58,679 nucleotides of DNA from Acidobacteriota bacterium. GTDB lineage: Bacteria > Acidobacteriota > Polarisedimenticolia > Gp22-AA2. The stretch lies in NCBI GenBank assembly GCA_018606725.1, contig JAGYID010000047.1, positions 1-58,679 on the forward strand. Direction: 5' to 3'. Of the stretch, positions 41,685 to 49,493 are shown piece by piece (position 1 is the first letter of the stretch; every line of letters starts with the position of its first letter). The position numbers were made by a program, and so were the translations under genes. The notes beneath the pieces were generated by a model. The model was given only the letters and a program-made list of their open reading frames with translations. It had not been told where the DNA came from and made no database searches.

Positions 41685-41690
41685 ATGATA
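41685..41690 (-). promoter_or_regulatory. -10 box TATCAT of a likely leaderless gene
   Basis: On the minus strand TATCAT, 6 nt before the ATG at 41678. Confidence 0.4.
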
Positions 41691-41812
41691 GGGGCCTGTG
41701 CTCCAAATGGCAACGTCCGGCGGAGTCGCACTCCGATCGATTCAACCATCACCGGCCACCGGGGCACGACCTCGTCGCGCCGCCGGTCGCCGGCCATCCG
41801 TGAGGAGGGTCC

Positions 41813-42613
41813 ATGAAGACGATTCACTCGTTGCGTCGTTCCGTGCCGCGCTGGCTGTTGGCGGCGGCGTTGTGCGCCGGCCTGTCGCTGGCTCTGCCGT
41901 CGCCGGCCCTGGCGCTGGGCGACTGGATCAAGATCGAGGCGGCCTTCTGGGATCAATCGCTCGGCGGCAGCGCCGCCATCGATGACTCCATCGCCGGGAC
42001 CGAGGTCGACTTCAACGACGACCTCGGCGTGGACGACACGGACGGCGTCGGCATGGCGCGCGTCCGCTTCCGCTTCGGGAGGAACGTCATCTTGCTCGAC
42101 TACTTCGATTCGACGCACGAGGGGCGCTCGAGCGGGCAGAGCTTCACTTTCGCCGGCGTGACCTACGGCCCGGGCGAGACCATCCAGACCAGCGCCGACC
42201 TGACGAATTACGCGCTGCAGTACCGCTTCGATGTCCTCAAATTGAAGGTGTTCGAGATGGGGCTGGGACTGGGGGCGGCGAAATCGTCGATCCGCATGGA
42301 TCTCAACGGCTCGACCAGCGGGGCGGCGAAGCTCAGCGAGGACGTGCCGTATCCGACCCTGAATGTCGGCTTCGCCGTCAAGCCGCTCCCCGGCTTCGCC
42401 ATCCGCGCCGAGGCCAGCGGCGCCGCGGGGCACGTCTCCGGCACCTCGGTCGACATCCTCGATCTGCGCGCCCAGATCGAGTATTACTTCGCCCACGTCT
42501 TCGGGATTTACGGGGGCTACCGGTCTTACCGCTTCAACGTCGAGGACGACAGCTTCGGCGCCTACGACACGACCTACAAGGGACCGTACCTCGGCCTCGG
42601 ACTGAAGTTCTAG
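41813..42613 (+). CDS. Outer-membrane beta-barrel protein, unknown function
   Basis: A 266-aa protein with a signal peptide (RWLLAAALCAGLSLALPSPALA). Alternating amphipathic beta-strands follow (VRFRFGRNVILLDYFDS, YALQYRFDVLKLKVFEMGLGLG, IEYYFAHVFGIYGGYRSYRFNVEDD), with a C-terminal Phe (GPYLGLGLKF), the usual end of barrels inserted by BamA. The size fits an 8- to 10-stranded barrel. ATG 41813 follows GAGGAGGGTCC. It converges with the ABC permease gene 7 nt away. Ligand unknown. Confidence 0.78.
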   Translation: MKTIHSLRRSVPRWLLAAALCAGLSLALPSPALALGDWIKIEAAFWDQSLGGSAAIDDSIAGTEVDFNDDLGVDDTDGVGMARVRFRFGRNVILLDYFDSTHEGRSSGQSFTFAGVTYGPGETIQTSADLTNYALQYRFDVLKLKVFEMGLGLGAAKSSIRMDLNGSTSGAAKLSEDVPYPTLNVGFAVKPLPGFAIRAEASGAAGHVSGTSVDILDLRAQIEYYFAHVFGIYGGYRSYRFNVEDDSFGAYDTTYKGPYLGLGLKF

Positions 42614-42620
42614 GGGTCCC

Positions 42621-43409
42621 CTACTTCACCAGGCGCCGAGTCATCAACCGGATCCCCAGGAGGCAGAGCGGCACCGTGGCGACCATCAGATAGAGAAGAT
42701 CCCAGGCGAGGTCGGCGGGGAGTCGCCCGAGAGCCGCCTCGCGCATCACGTTGGTGATGTGGGTCAGCGGCAGCGCCAGGGCGATCGCCTGCGCCCAGCG
42801 CGGCAGGACGTCGAGCGGGAAGAAGGTGCCCGAGAACAGGAACATCGGCATCACGAACAGGAAGGTCGGGAAGTTGAAGGCGTCGATCTGCGGCACCACG
42901 GCGGTGAAACACAGCCCGAGGGCGGCGAAGAACAGCCCGGCCAGGAGCGAGAACGGCACGATGATCAGCGCGTGGGGGTAGTCCAGCAGGCCGAAGCCGC
43001 CGATCGCCACCATCATGACGGCGCAGCCGATCGCCCCCTTGCTCGCCCCCCACAGCATCTCGCCGGCCATGATGTCCTCGAGCGTCAGCGGCGTGGTCAC
43101 CAGCGCGTCGAACGTCTTCTGGTAGTACATGCGTACGAAGGTGTTGTAGGTCGTCTCGAAGAAGGCCTGGAACATCACCTGGGTCGCCAGCAGCCCCGGC
43201 GCGATGAATGCCGCGTAGCCGATGGTGCCGCCGCGGTACGGCACTTCCTTGACCAGGGCGCCGATGCCGGCCCCGAAGGCCAGCAGGTAGAGGATCGGCT
43301 CGAGCAGCGGGGGTAGCAGATTCGTCTTCCAGGTGACGAAGTAGACGTCGCGATTGCGCTGCCAGACGCGCAGCGCTCGCGGACTGATGTTGCGCAGGAC
43401 GCCGATCAC
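42621..43409 (-). CDS. ABC-2 type transporter permease
   Basis: A 262-aa protein with six hydrophobic segments and the ABC-2 family pattern (PLLEPILYLLAFGAGIG, FFETTYNTFVRMYYQKTFDALVTTPL, PTFLFVMPMFLFSGTFFPLDVLP, LPLTHITNVMREA), close to NodJ/daunorubicin-type exporters. The start is GTG at 43409 with GGAGG 6 nt upstream. It follows the ATPase gene by 16 nt and forms an exporter with it. Substrate unknown. Confidence 0.85.
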   Translation of the reverse strand: MIGVLRNISPRALRVWQRNRDVYFVTWKTNLLPPLLEPILYLLAFGAGIGALVKEVPYRGGTIGYAAFIAPGLLATQVMFQAFFETTYNTFVRMYYQKTFDALVTTPLTLEDIMAGEMLWGASKGAIGCAVMMVAIGGFGLLDYPHALIIVPFSLLAGLFFAALGLCFTAVVPQIDAFNFPTFLFVMPMFLFSGTFFPLDVLPRWAQAIALALPLTHITNVMREAALGRLPADLAWDLLYLMVATVPLCLLGIRLMTRRLVK

Positions 43410-43425
43410 GTGCGCCTCCGGCGGC

Positions 43426-44346
43426 TCATTCGCGCAGCTCCCGCCCGGTGAGTTTCAGGAACAGATCCTCCAGACCGGCCATCCGCACGGTGCAACGCTC
43501 GGATGGGAAGCGGTGGGCGATCGCCTGGAGGATATCCTCACCGGACTCGGTGTAGACGAACAGGCGGTCGGCATCGATTTCGACGTTCCAGCCGGAGAGC
43601 CGGGCGTGGTCGAGGAGGGCGGGCGGGTAGCCCCAGACCTCGACAACCTCCCGGCCGACGCGGCTGCGAACCAGTTCAGCCGGCGGCCCCTCGACCAGGA
43701 TACGGCCACGATCCATGATCACCAGCCGGTCGCACAGCGTCTGCGCCTCGTCCATGTAGTGGGTGGTCAACAGGATCGTCTTCCCCTGCCGGCGCAGGGT
43801 ACGAACGCGATCCCACACCTGGTGGCGCGATTGCGGGTCGAGGCCGGTCGTCGGCTCGTCGAGAATCAGCAGATCGGGGTCGTTGATCAGCGCCCGGGCG
43901 ATCACCAGCCGGCGCTTCAGACCCCCCGACAGATCGCGGATCCGGTCGTCGCGCCGTTCCCACAACCCCATGAATTCGAGGAGCTCGCGGGCCCGCTCGA
44001 GGGCGCCCGGGGCGGGGAGGCCGAAGTAGCGGGCGAACACCGTCAGGTTCTTGAGGACGGAAAAATCGGGATCGAGATTGTCCTCCTGCGAGCAGACGCC
44101 GATGCGCGCCTTGATCCGGCGCGGCTCGCGCCCGACGTCCAGACCGAACACCCGCAGGGTGCCGGAGGTCAGCGGCGAGGCGCAGTGAATCATCTTGACC
44201 GTCGTGGTCTTGCCGGCGCCGTTCGGTCCCAGGACGCCGAAACACTCGCCGGCCTGGATCGCGAAGTCGATGCCGTCGACGGCGGTGAAGTCGCCGTATC
44301 GCTTCCGGAGTTCCCGCGCCTCGATGACCTGCGAAGGGCCGCCCAT
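43426..44346 (-). CDS. ABC transporter ATP-binding protein (NodI/DrrA-like)
   Basis: A 306-aa ATPase. Walker A GPNGAGKTTTVKMI, Q-loop region ICSQEDNLDPDF, signature LSGGLKRRLVIARAL, Walker B LLILDEPTTGLDP and the switch His in LLTTHYMDEAQTL are all intact. It also has the C-terminal DrrA-type extension of about 80 residues. It pairs with the downstream ABC-2 permease. ATG 44346 follows an extended -10 box (TGC-TAAGAT, 44364-44356) by 9 nt with no Shine-Dalgarno. Confidence 0.9.
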   Translation of the reverse strand: MGGPSQVIEARELRKRYGDFTAVDGIDFAIQAGECFGVLGPNGAGKTTTVKMIHCASPLTSGTLRVFGLDVGREPRRIKARIGVCSQEDNLDPDFSVLKNLTVFARYFGLPAPGALERARELLEFMGLWERRDDRIRDLSGGLKRRLVIARALINDPDLLILDEPTTGLDPQSRHQVWDRVRTLRRQGKTILLTTHYMDEAQTLCDRLVIMDRGRILVEGPPAELVRSRVGREVVEVWGYPPALLDHARLSGWNVEIDADRLFVYTESGEDILQAIAHRFPSERCTVRMAGLEDLFLKLTGRELRE

Positions 44347-44355
44347 CGGAGGCGG

Positions 44356-44364
44356 ATCTTAGCA
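44356..44364 (-). promoter_or_regulatory. Extended -10 box of the ABC exporter operon
   Basis: On the minus strand TGC-TAAGAT, 9 nt before ATG 44346. Likely leaderless. Confidence 0.45.
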
Positions 44365-44402
44365 GACGGCCGCGCCGACGGCCGGCGGTCGCGAACGAGC
44401 CC

Positions 44403-45407
44403 TTACAGGTCCAGCCCCTCCGCCCGGTTCAGCTCCTCAGCGGCCTGCCGAAACGCCTCCTCCGATTGCCGCGCCGCGGTCTCGACGGCCCGACGGAGAC
44501 CGTCGCGCCCCCTCCACCCGGCGTCGTGCCGCCCGCGCTCGTCCTCCCTGGGCGCGGCGACGGCGACCGTGTGCTCGCGGCGGTCGCGCACCAGCGTCAG
44601 GTTCATTCCCTTGCCGCGCCGCTGGCGCAGGGCGGCCCGGAAATCCGAGCTGTCGCCGATCGTCTCCTGGTCGACCTTGACGATCACGTCACCGGCCTTG
44701 AGACCCGCCTCGGCGGCCCGGCTGCCTTCCTGGACCGAGCGCACCAGCACGCCGCCGCCTCCCTTGACGCCGAAGTAGGCGGCGAGCTGGTCGCTCAGGT
44801 TCTCGATCGACACGCCGATGCGGACCGACTGGGGGATGCCGTCAAGCATCGGGATGTCCGGCATCTCGATGTCGGGGATCTCGATGTCGAGGTCGGGGAT
44901 GTCCACGTCCGCGTCCGGGGCCATGTGCGGCACCACGATGCGGCGCTCGAAGACGCGCCGATCGTCTCCCTCCCGTTCCTGCAGCTTGACGCTGAACGGG
45001 CGGCTCGCTCCGTCCCGCCAGATCTTGAGCGCCACAGTCCGCCCGGAAGGGGTCTCCTGCACCAGGCGGGTCAGCTGCGCCGCCCCCTCGATGCGGTTTC
45101 CCTGATACTCGAGGACGACGTCACCGGGCTTGAGACCGGCCTTCGCGGCGGCGCCGTCGGGGCGGACCTCCTTGATCTCCGCCCCCGCCTCTTCCTTGAG
45201 CTTCAGCTCGCGGGCGCGCTCGGCGTCGACGTCGCTGATGCGCACGCCGAGCCTCGACCCGCCCCCCGGGAAGAAGGCGAAGTTGTGCCCCGGGCGCGGT
45301 GGTGGCGGGGGTGGCGCGGGGACCGGCGTCGCGGCCATGAGTATGACCGCCGCCAGCGCCGCGACGCCGATGACGATGCCAACCGTGATCGCTGTTCTCC
45401 AGTTCAT
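44403..45407 (-). CDS. Membrane-anchored protein with two PDZ domains
   Basis: A 334-aa protein with an N-terminal membrane anchor (residues 8-27) and a Pro-rich linker. PDZ1 (about 50-145) has RLGVRISDVDAERARELKL...AAKAGLKPGDVVLEYQGNRI. An acidic IPD/MPD repeat linker follows (about 162-190). PDZ2 (about 195-285) has IGVSIENLSDQLAAYFG...AAEAGLKAGDVIVKVDQETI. There is no trypsin-like protease domain, unlike HtrA/DegS. ATG 45407 has AAGGAGG 6 nt upstream. It is the last gene of the ECF sigma / anti-sigma / DUF4097 operon and may act as an envelope-stress sensor or scaffold (inference). Confidence 0.8.
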   Translation of the reverse strand: MNWRTAITVGIVIGVAALAAVILMAATPVPAPPPPPPRPGHNFAFFPGGGSRLGVRISDVDAERARELKLKEEAGAEIKEVRPDGAAAKAGLKPGDVVLEYQGNRIEGAAQLTRLVQETPSGRTVALKIWRDGASRPFSVKLQEREGDDRRVFERRIVVPHMAPDADVDIPDLDIEIPDIEMPDIPMLDGIPQSVRIGVSIENLSDQLAAYFGVKGGGGVLVRSVQEGSRAAEAGLKAGDVIVKVDQETIGDSSDFRAALRQRRGKGMNLTLVRDRREHTVAVAAPREDERGRHDAGWRGRDGLRRAVETAARQSEEAFRQAAEELNRAEGLDL

Positions 45408-45424
45408 CGAGGCCTCCTTGTCGT

Positions 45425-46654
45425 TTACGGTTTGCCTGCCGCTTTCAGGATGTCGATGCGGCCGCCCAGGGTGCGAATTCGCAGAACCGCACCGCCGCCC
45501 GCGACCGTGCCCTCGGCGACCTCGACCGGCCGGCCGGCGTCCTCCGCCGCGCGATCGATGCGCAGCGGAAAATCGCTCCTGATCCGCCGGCCCAGGGAGT
45601 TCTCCACCACCGCCCGGATGGTCAGGGGAAGCGATTCGGGCAGGGTGACGGTGACATCTCCCTGCCAGGTCTGGATGTCGGAGTCGAAGAAGGCTCCGCC
45701 CGCCGGCAGGAAGTCGGCGCGGATGCTGCCGGCGGAGGTGACGGCGCGCACCGGGCCGCCGATCCCGAGCAGGGTGATCGGCCCGGCGGCGGTTTCGCAG
45801 CGGACGCCGTTCCCCGCCCCGCCGACGCGGATACCGCCGCCGGCGCTGGCGGCGCTCACCTGCCCGGCGACCGTGCCCAGGACGATGGCGCCGCCGCCGG
45901 TCTGCACATCGACGTCGCCGCCCGCCGAGGCGACGGAGATGTTGCCGCCGCCGGTCTCGGCGCGCAGGTTGCCGGCCACGCGCGTCACGGCGACGTCGCC
46001 GCCGGATGTCTGCGCCACCAGGTCGCCACCGGCAGACGCGACGGTCACCGAGCCCCCGGCGGTCATCAGCCGGCCGGCGCCGGCGAGCGTCCCGACGGAG
46101 ATGCTGCCGCCGCGCGTCCGGGCGAAGAGCGGCCCGCCGAGGTCCTCGGCCAGGATGTTGCCGGCCCGGGTGGCCAGCTCGATCCGCCCCGTCAGACCCT
46201 TAAGAAGCGCATCGCCCGCCCCGGTGGCGACTTCGATCGACTGGCGTCCCTGCGGCACCAGCAGGGTGAACTCGGCGTACAGGCCGTCGAGCTTCGCCCC
46301 CGGCACCGCGCGGCCGGTGAGCCGCCAGCCCTCGGGGCCGCGCGCCGCGCCGATGCGCAACCCCTCGAGGCGGGCGCGGGGCGTCTCGTCCCGTCCGCGG
46401 GCCCGGACCAGCACCCGGTAGTGGAGCTCCGGCGATTTCGACGGCTCGACCGAGACCACGCCGAGATCGGTCTCGACCCGGATGCCCGGTCCGGCGTCCG
46501 GCACGATTCCCTTGATCTCCCGTACCAGAAACGCGCCGTCCCGGAAGAACCGCTCGCCCTCCTCCCCGGCGAGGGCCGGCGCCGTCCCGCACACCAGCAA
46601 CAGGGCCGGCGCCAGCGCGAGCATCAGCATGAAAAGACCGAGCGTCCGACTCAT
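45425..46654 (-). CDS. DUF4097-type exported beta-strand repeat protein
   Basis: A 409-aa protein with a signal peptide (LGLFMLMLALAPALLLVCGTAPALA). A long beta-solenoid-like region (about 150-330) is built of about 16-residue Gly/Val repeats (TAGGSVTVASAGGDLVAQTSGG, TGGGNISVASAGGDVDVQTGGG types), as in DUF4097/putative adhesin proteins. ATG 46654 follows GGGGGGGGAACATCA and overlaps the original stop of the anti-sigma gene (ATGA). Proteins of this type are often encoded next to ECF sigma/anti-sigma pairs; their biochemical role is unknown. Confidence 0.82.
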   Translation of the reverse strand: MSRTLGLFMLMLALAPALLLVCGTAPALAGEEGERFFRDGAFLVREIKGIVPDAGPGIRVETDLGVVSVEPSKSPELHYRVLVRARGRDETPRARLEGLRIGAARGPEGWRLTGRAVPGAKLDGLYAEFTLLVPQGRQSIEVATGAGDALLKGLTGRIELATRAGNILAEDLGGPLFARTRGGSISVGTLAGAGRLMTAGGSVTVASAGGDLVAQTSGGDVAVTRVAGNLRAETGGGNISVASAGGDVDVQTGGGAIVLGTVAGQVSAASAGGGIRVGGAGNGVRCETAAGPITLLGIGGPVRAVTSAGSIRADFLPAGGAFFDSDIQTWQGDVTVTLPESLPLTIRAVVENSLGRRIRSDFPLRIDRAAEDAGRPVEVAEGTVAGGGAVLRIRTLGGRIDILKAAGKP

Positions 46655-47464
46655 TGATGTTCCCCCCCCGCCGCCAGATCGCTGACCAGCGTCGCGGCCC
46701 GCAGGCGGACGTAATCGTTGCGATCGCCCGCCGCGAGGCGCCGCAGCACCGGCAGGACATCCGACCGCCGGATCGCGGCCGGCGGAGGGCTGCAGCGCCT
46801 CGAGGGCCTTGAGCCGGGCGCCGGCATTGTCGTCCTCCCCGACCGTCCTCAGCAGCGCTGCCCGGACGTCGGCGTCGTCCGCCTGGCCGCGAAGGGCATC
46901 GATCGCCTGCAGCCGCAGGCCGGCGTTCAGGCTGTCGCGCATGGTGCCGACCAGGAGCCTCCGGATCTCCGGGTCGCGGGCCGGTCCCTCGAGCGCGCTC
47001 TGCCGCAGCGTGTCGTAGGCCAGGCGCACCCGCGGCTGGCCCGGCTGGTCGGCCAGGACGCCGATCTCCCTGACCATCGCCGACTCGTGCTGGCTCGCAG
47101 GGGTCGGGACCGGGGCCGTCGTCAGGCGGCCAAGCAGGAAGCCGCCGGCGAGGATGCCGATGACGGCGACAGGCGCGGCGAAACGGAGCGCCGGCGCGCC
47201 GGCGAGCAGCGCGACGAAGGCGCGCCTCCATGACGCAGGCGCCAGCGCCGCGGCGAGATCGCGCCGGCATGCCGGCAGCAGCCTGTCCGTCTCCTCATCC
47301 AGGCGGTGTTCATCCAGGAGCTCCAGGAGGCGCTCCTCGGCCGCCCGGAAGGCGGCGCACTCGGCGCAGCCGGCGAGATGCGCCTCCAGCTCGGCGCGCG
47401 CCGGCGCGTCCAGCTCGCCGCAGAGCAGCAGCACGACCCGTTCCCGATCCCGTTCGCAGCTCAT
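46651..47464 (-). pseudogene. Zinc-finger anti-sigma factor with HEAT-like repeats, frameshifted
   Basis: The reading frame starts at ATG 47464, overlapping the sigma factor stop (ATGA). It shows a zinc-finger head with CGELDAPARAELEAHLAGCAEC (H-x3-C-x2-C), a transmembrane segment (FAAPVAVIGILAGGFLLGRL, about residue 95-115) and HEAT-like helices (RLQAIDALRGQADDADVRAALLRTV, RLKALEAL). Near 46765-46800 the meaningful sequence moves to the +1 frame, which continues DVLPVLRRLAAGDRNDYVRLRAATLVSDLA and stops at 46651, overlapping the next start by ATGA. Without the shift the frame runs nonsensically into the DUF4097 gene. The total length (814 nt) is one base over a multiple of three. This is either a true single-base insertion or an assembly error; the sigma-binding head is intact. 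Confidence 0.72.
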
Positions 47465-48090
47465 CGTCCAACCCGCAGCGCGGCGCCGCTGGCCGTGCGC
47501 AGATCGGCCAGCGCCATGCGCAGCTTCTGGTGAGCCCTGTACAGGCAATTGCGCGCCGTCTCTTCGCTGCTGTCGAGCATCGTGCCGATCTCAGCCATGC
47601 GCAGCCCCTCGAAATGTTTCAACTCGAATGCCAGTCGCTCCCGCGGCGGCAGCCGCCGGAGCGCCGCTTCGATCCGCTCGCCGATTTCGCGCGCCTCGAA
47701 GAAACGGACCGGGTCGGCGGCCGGGTCGCCATCGCGCACCCGCTCCAGCGATGATCCCGGATCGTCCCGCTGTTCGTCGACGCGCCCATCACGCCGGGGC
47801 GATGCCTCCGCCGGTCGCGCCGCCGAGCGCCGCAGGTGATCGCGACAGAGGTTGGTGGCGATCCGCAGCAACCAGGTCCGGAAGGCGCAGTCACCGCGGA
47901 AGTCGCCCATCGACGCCTGCGCCTTGAGGAACGTTTCCTGGTAGACATCGCGGGCCTCCTCCGCGGAGCGCAGCATCGCCAGCGCCAGGCGCAGGACGCT
48001 CCGGTCGTGCCGCCGCACCAGCCGCTCGAACGCTCCGGTGTCGCCGCACCGGGATGCCGCGATCAGCTCCTCTTCATCCGCCGTCGCCAC
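47461..48090 (-). CDS. ECF-type RNA polymerase sigma factor
   Basis: A 209-aa sigma-70 family factor. Region 2: FERLVRRHDRSVLRLALAML, EEARDVYQETFLKAQ, FRTWLLRIATNLCRDHLRR. Region 4: RIEAALRRLPPRERLAFELKHFEGLRMAEIGTMLDSSEETARNCLYRAHQKLR. Between them is a long charged linker of about 45 residues. The start is GTG at 48090 with GGGAGGACC upstream. The stop overlaps the anti-sigma start (ATGA). It heads the operon sigma / anti-sigma / DUF4097 / PDZ, a common envelope-response layout. Confidence 0.9.
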   Translation of the reverse strand: MATADEEELIAASRCGDTGAFERLVRRHDRSVLRLALAMLRSAEEARDVYQETFLKAQASMGDFRGDCAFRTWLLRIATNLCRDHLRRSAARPAEASPRRDGRVDEQRDDPGSSLERVRDGDPAADPVRFFEAREIGERIEAALRRLPPRERLAFELKHFEGLRMAEIGTMLDSSEETARNCLYRAHQKLRMALADLRTASGAALRVGR

Positions 48091-48193
48091 GGTCCTCCCG
48101 TCGATCCGGCCGCGCCCCGCACTATCCTTAGACGCGGCGCCCGACCGGGCGTGAGCAGGATACAGGGGAAAAATCGTCCCGCCAGGCGCCGGC

Positions 48194-48199
48194 TATAAT
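48194..48199 (+). promoter_or_regulatory. -10 box TATAAT of the BolA-methyltransferase gene
   Basis: A perfect TATAAT lies 51 nt upstream of ATG 48251. The leader contains two direct copies of CGCCGGTTCGGG. Confidence 0.5.
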
Positions 48200-48250
48200 G
48201 AACGCTGGCGACGCGGCGCCGGTTCGGGCGACGCCGGTTCGGGGGTCGGG

Positions 48251-49462
48251 ATGGAGACGACGCGGCGGAAGATCGAGACGATCCTGCGGGAGACTTTCGG
48301 GCCGGAGCGCCTGGTCGTCCGCGACGACAGCGCCCGGCACGCCGGTCACGCCGGGGCGGCGTCCGGCGGCGGGCATTTCGAGGTCGACATCGTCGCGGCG
48401 GCCTTCACAGGCCGGCCGCTCCTCGAGCAGCATCGCCTGGTCTACGCGGCGCTCGGTCCGCTGATCGGCAACGCGGTCCACGCCCTCGCCCTGCGAACCC
48501 GGCCGCCCTCCACCGCCGGCGGGCGGGAGCACTCGACGCCGGCGGGTGCGCGGATGGACCCCCTCGAGGCCCGCCTGCGGCGTGGCAACCCGGTCCTGCT
48601 TGACGGCGCCACCGGCACCGAGCTGGCCCGGCGCGGCATCCCGACACACCTCCCCCTGTGGTCGGCGCACGCCTTCACGACGCCCGAGCGCGTCCGCATC
48701 CTCACCGCGGTGCACGCCGACTACGTCGGAGCCGGCGCCGAGATCCTGGTGACCAATACGTTCCGAACGACGCGGCGCGCGCTCGACCGCGCCGGCGCGG
48801 GCGATCGCTGGCTGGAATACAACCGCCTGGCGGTGCAGGCGGCGCGCGAGGCGACCGCCGGCGCCGCCTGCCTGGTGGCCGGGGGGCTGGCGCCGCTCGA
48901 GGATTGTTATCGCCCCGACCTGGTGCCATCGCCGGCGGCGTGTCTGGACGAGCACCGGCGGCAGGTCGACATGCTCCTCGAGCTGGGCGTCGATCTGATC
49001 TTCATCGAGACCATGAATTGCGTTCGGGAGGCGCGCGCCGCGCTGCGCGCCGCGCGCCAGGCGGGCGCGCCGACGCTCCTGAGCCTCTGCCCTGGCGAAC
49101 CCGGGAAACTGTTATCGGGCGAGCCGCTCTCGGAAGCGATGCCGGAGCTCCTCGCCGAGGGTGGAGGCGCGCTGCGGGGGGCGCTGCTCAACTGCGCCCC
49201 GCCGGAGGTTCTGGAACGTTGCTTCGCCCCGTTCGCGGCGCTCCTCGACGGGCTGCCTGCCGGCGTGTACGCCCATCTCGGGGAGCCGGACCCGATCACC
49301 GGCTGGCGTCTGCCGGCGGCACACGAGCCGCGGCGCTATGCTGAATGGATGGCCGGCCGGCTGGGCGAAGGGGCCCGGCTCGTGGGCGGCTGCTGCGGGA
49401 CGGCGCCGGACCACATCGCGGCGCTGCGCGCTCTTCTGCTGGGGCAGGCCGCGGAACGATGA
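48251..49462 (+). CDS. BolA domain fused to homocysteine S-methyltransferase
   Basis: A 403-aa single reading frame. Residues 1-86 are a BolA protein: RKIETILRETFGPERLVVRDDS, HAGHAGA, GGHFEVDIVAAAFTGRPLLEQHRLVYAAL and NAVHALALRT match that family block by block. After a linker of about 15 residues, residues 102-400 are a homocysteine/betaine S-methyltransferase barrel: VLLDGATGTELARRG, VTNTFRTT, FIETMN with following Cys, and LVGGCCGTAPDHI with the two zinc-binding Cys. No stop separates the parts. An ATG at 48554 (MDPLEARLRRGNP) could start a free methyltransferase from the same mRNA. BolA proteins work with monothiol glutaredoxins in Fe-S handling; the methyltransferase makes methionine. 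Confidence 0.85.
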   Translation: METTRRKIETILRETFGPERLVVRDDSARHAGHAGAASGGGHFEVDIVAAAFTGRPLLEQHRLVYAALGPLIGNAVHALALRTRPPSTAGGREHSTPAGARMDPLEARLRRGNPVLLDGATGTELARRGIPTHLPLWSAHAFTTPERVRILTAVHADYVGAGAEILVTNTFRTTRRALDRAGAGDRWLEYNRLAVQAAREATAGAACLVAGGLAPLEDCYRPDLVPSPAACLDEHRRQVDMLLELGVDLIFIETMNCVREARAALRAARQAGAPTLLSLCPGEPGKLLSGEPLSEAMPELLAEGGGALRGALLNCAPPEVLERCFAPFAALLDGLPAGVYAHLGEPDPITGWRLPAAHEPRRYAEWMAGRLGEGARLVGGCCGTAPDHIAALRALLLGQAAER

Positions 49463-49493
49463 ATCGGAGCGTCCGGTCCGGCCGGACGCCGCC

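Noticed and set aside
46662..46669. Run of eight C as the cause of the anti-sigma frameshift
   Set aside because: Coding sense changes frame well before this run in the reading direction (near 46765-46800), so the homopolymer is not the site of the shift.
48198..48464. Small frame starting at an ATG inside the TATAAT box at 48194
   Set aside because: The ATG overlaps the -10 element and cannot be in the transcript; the frame is a shadow of the BolA domain.
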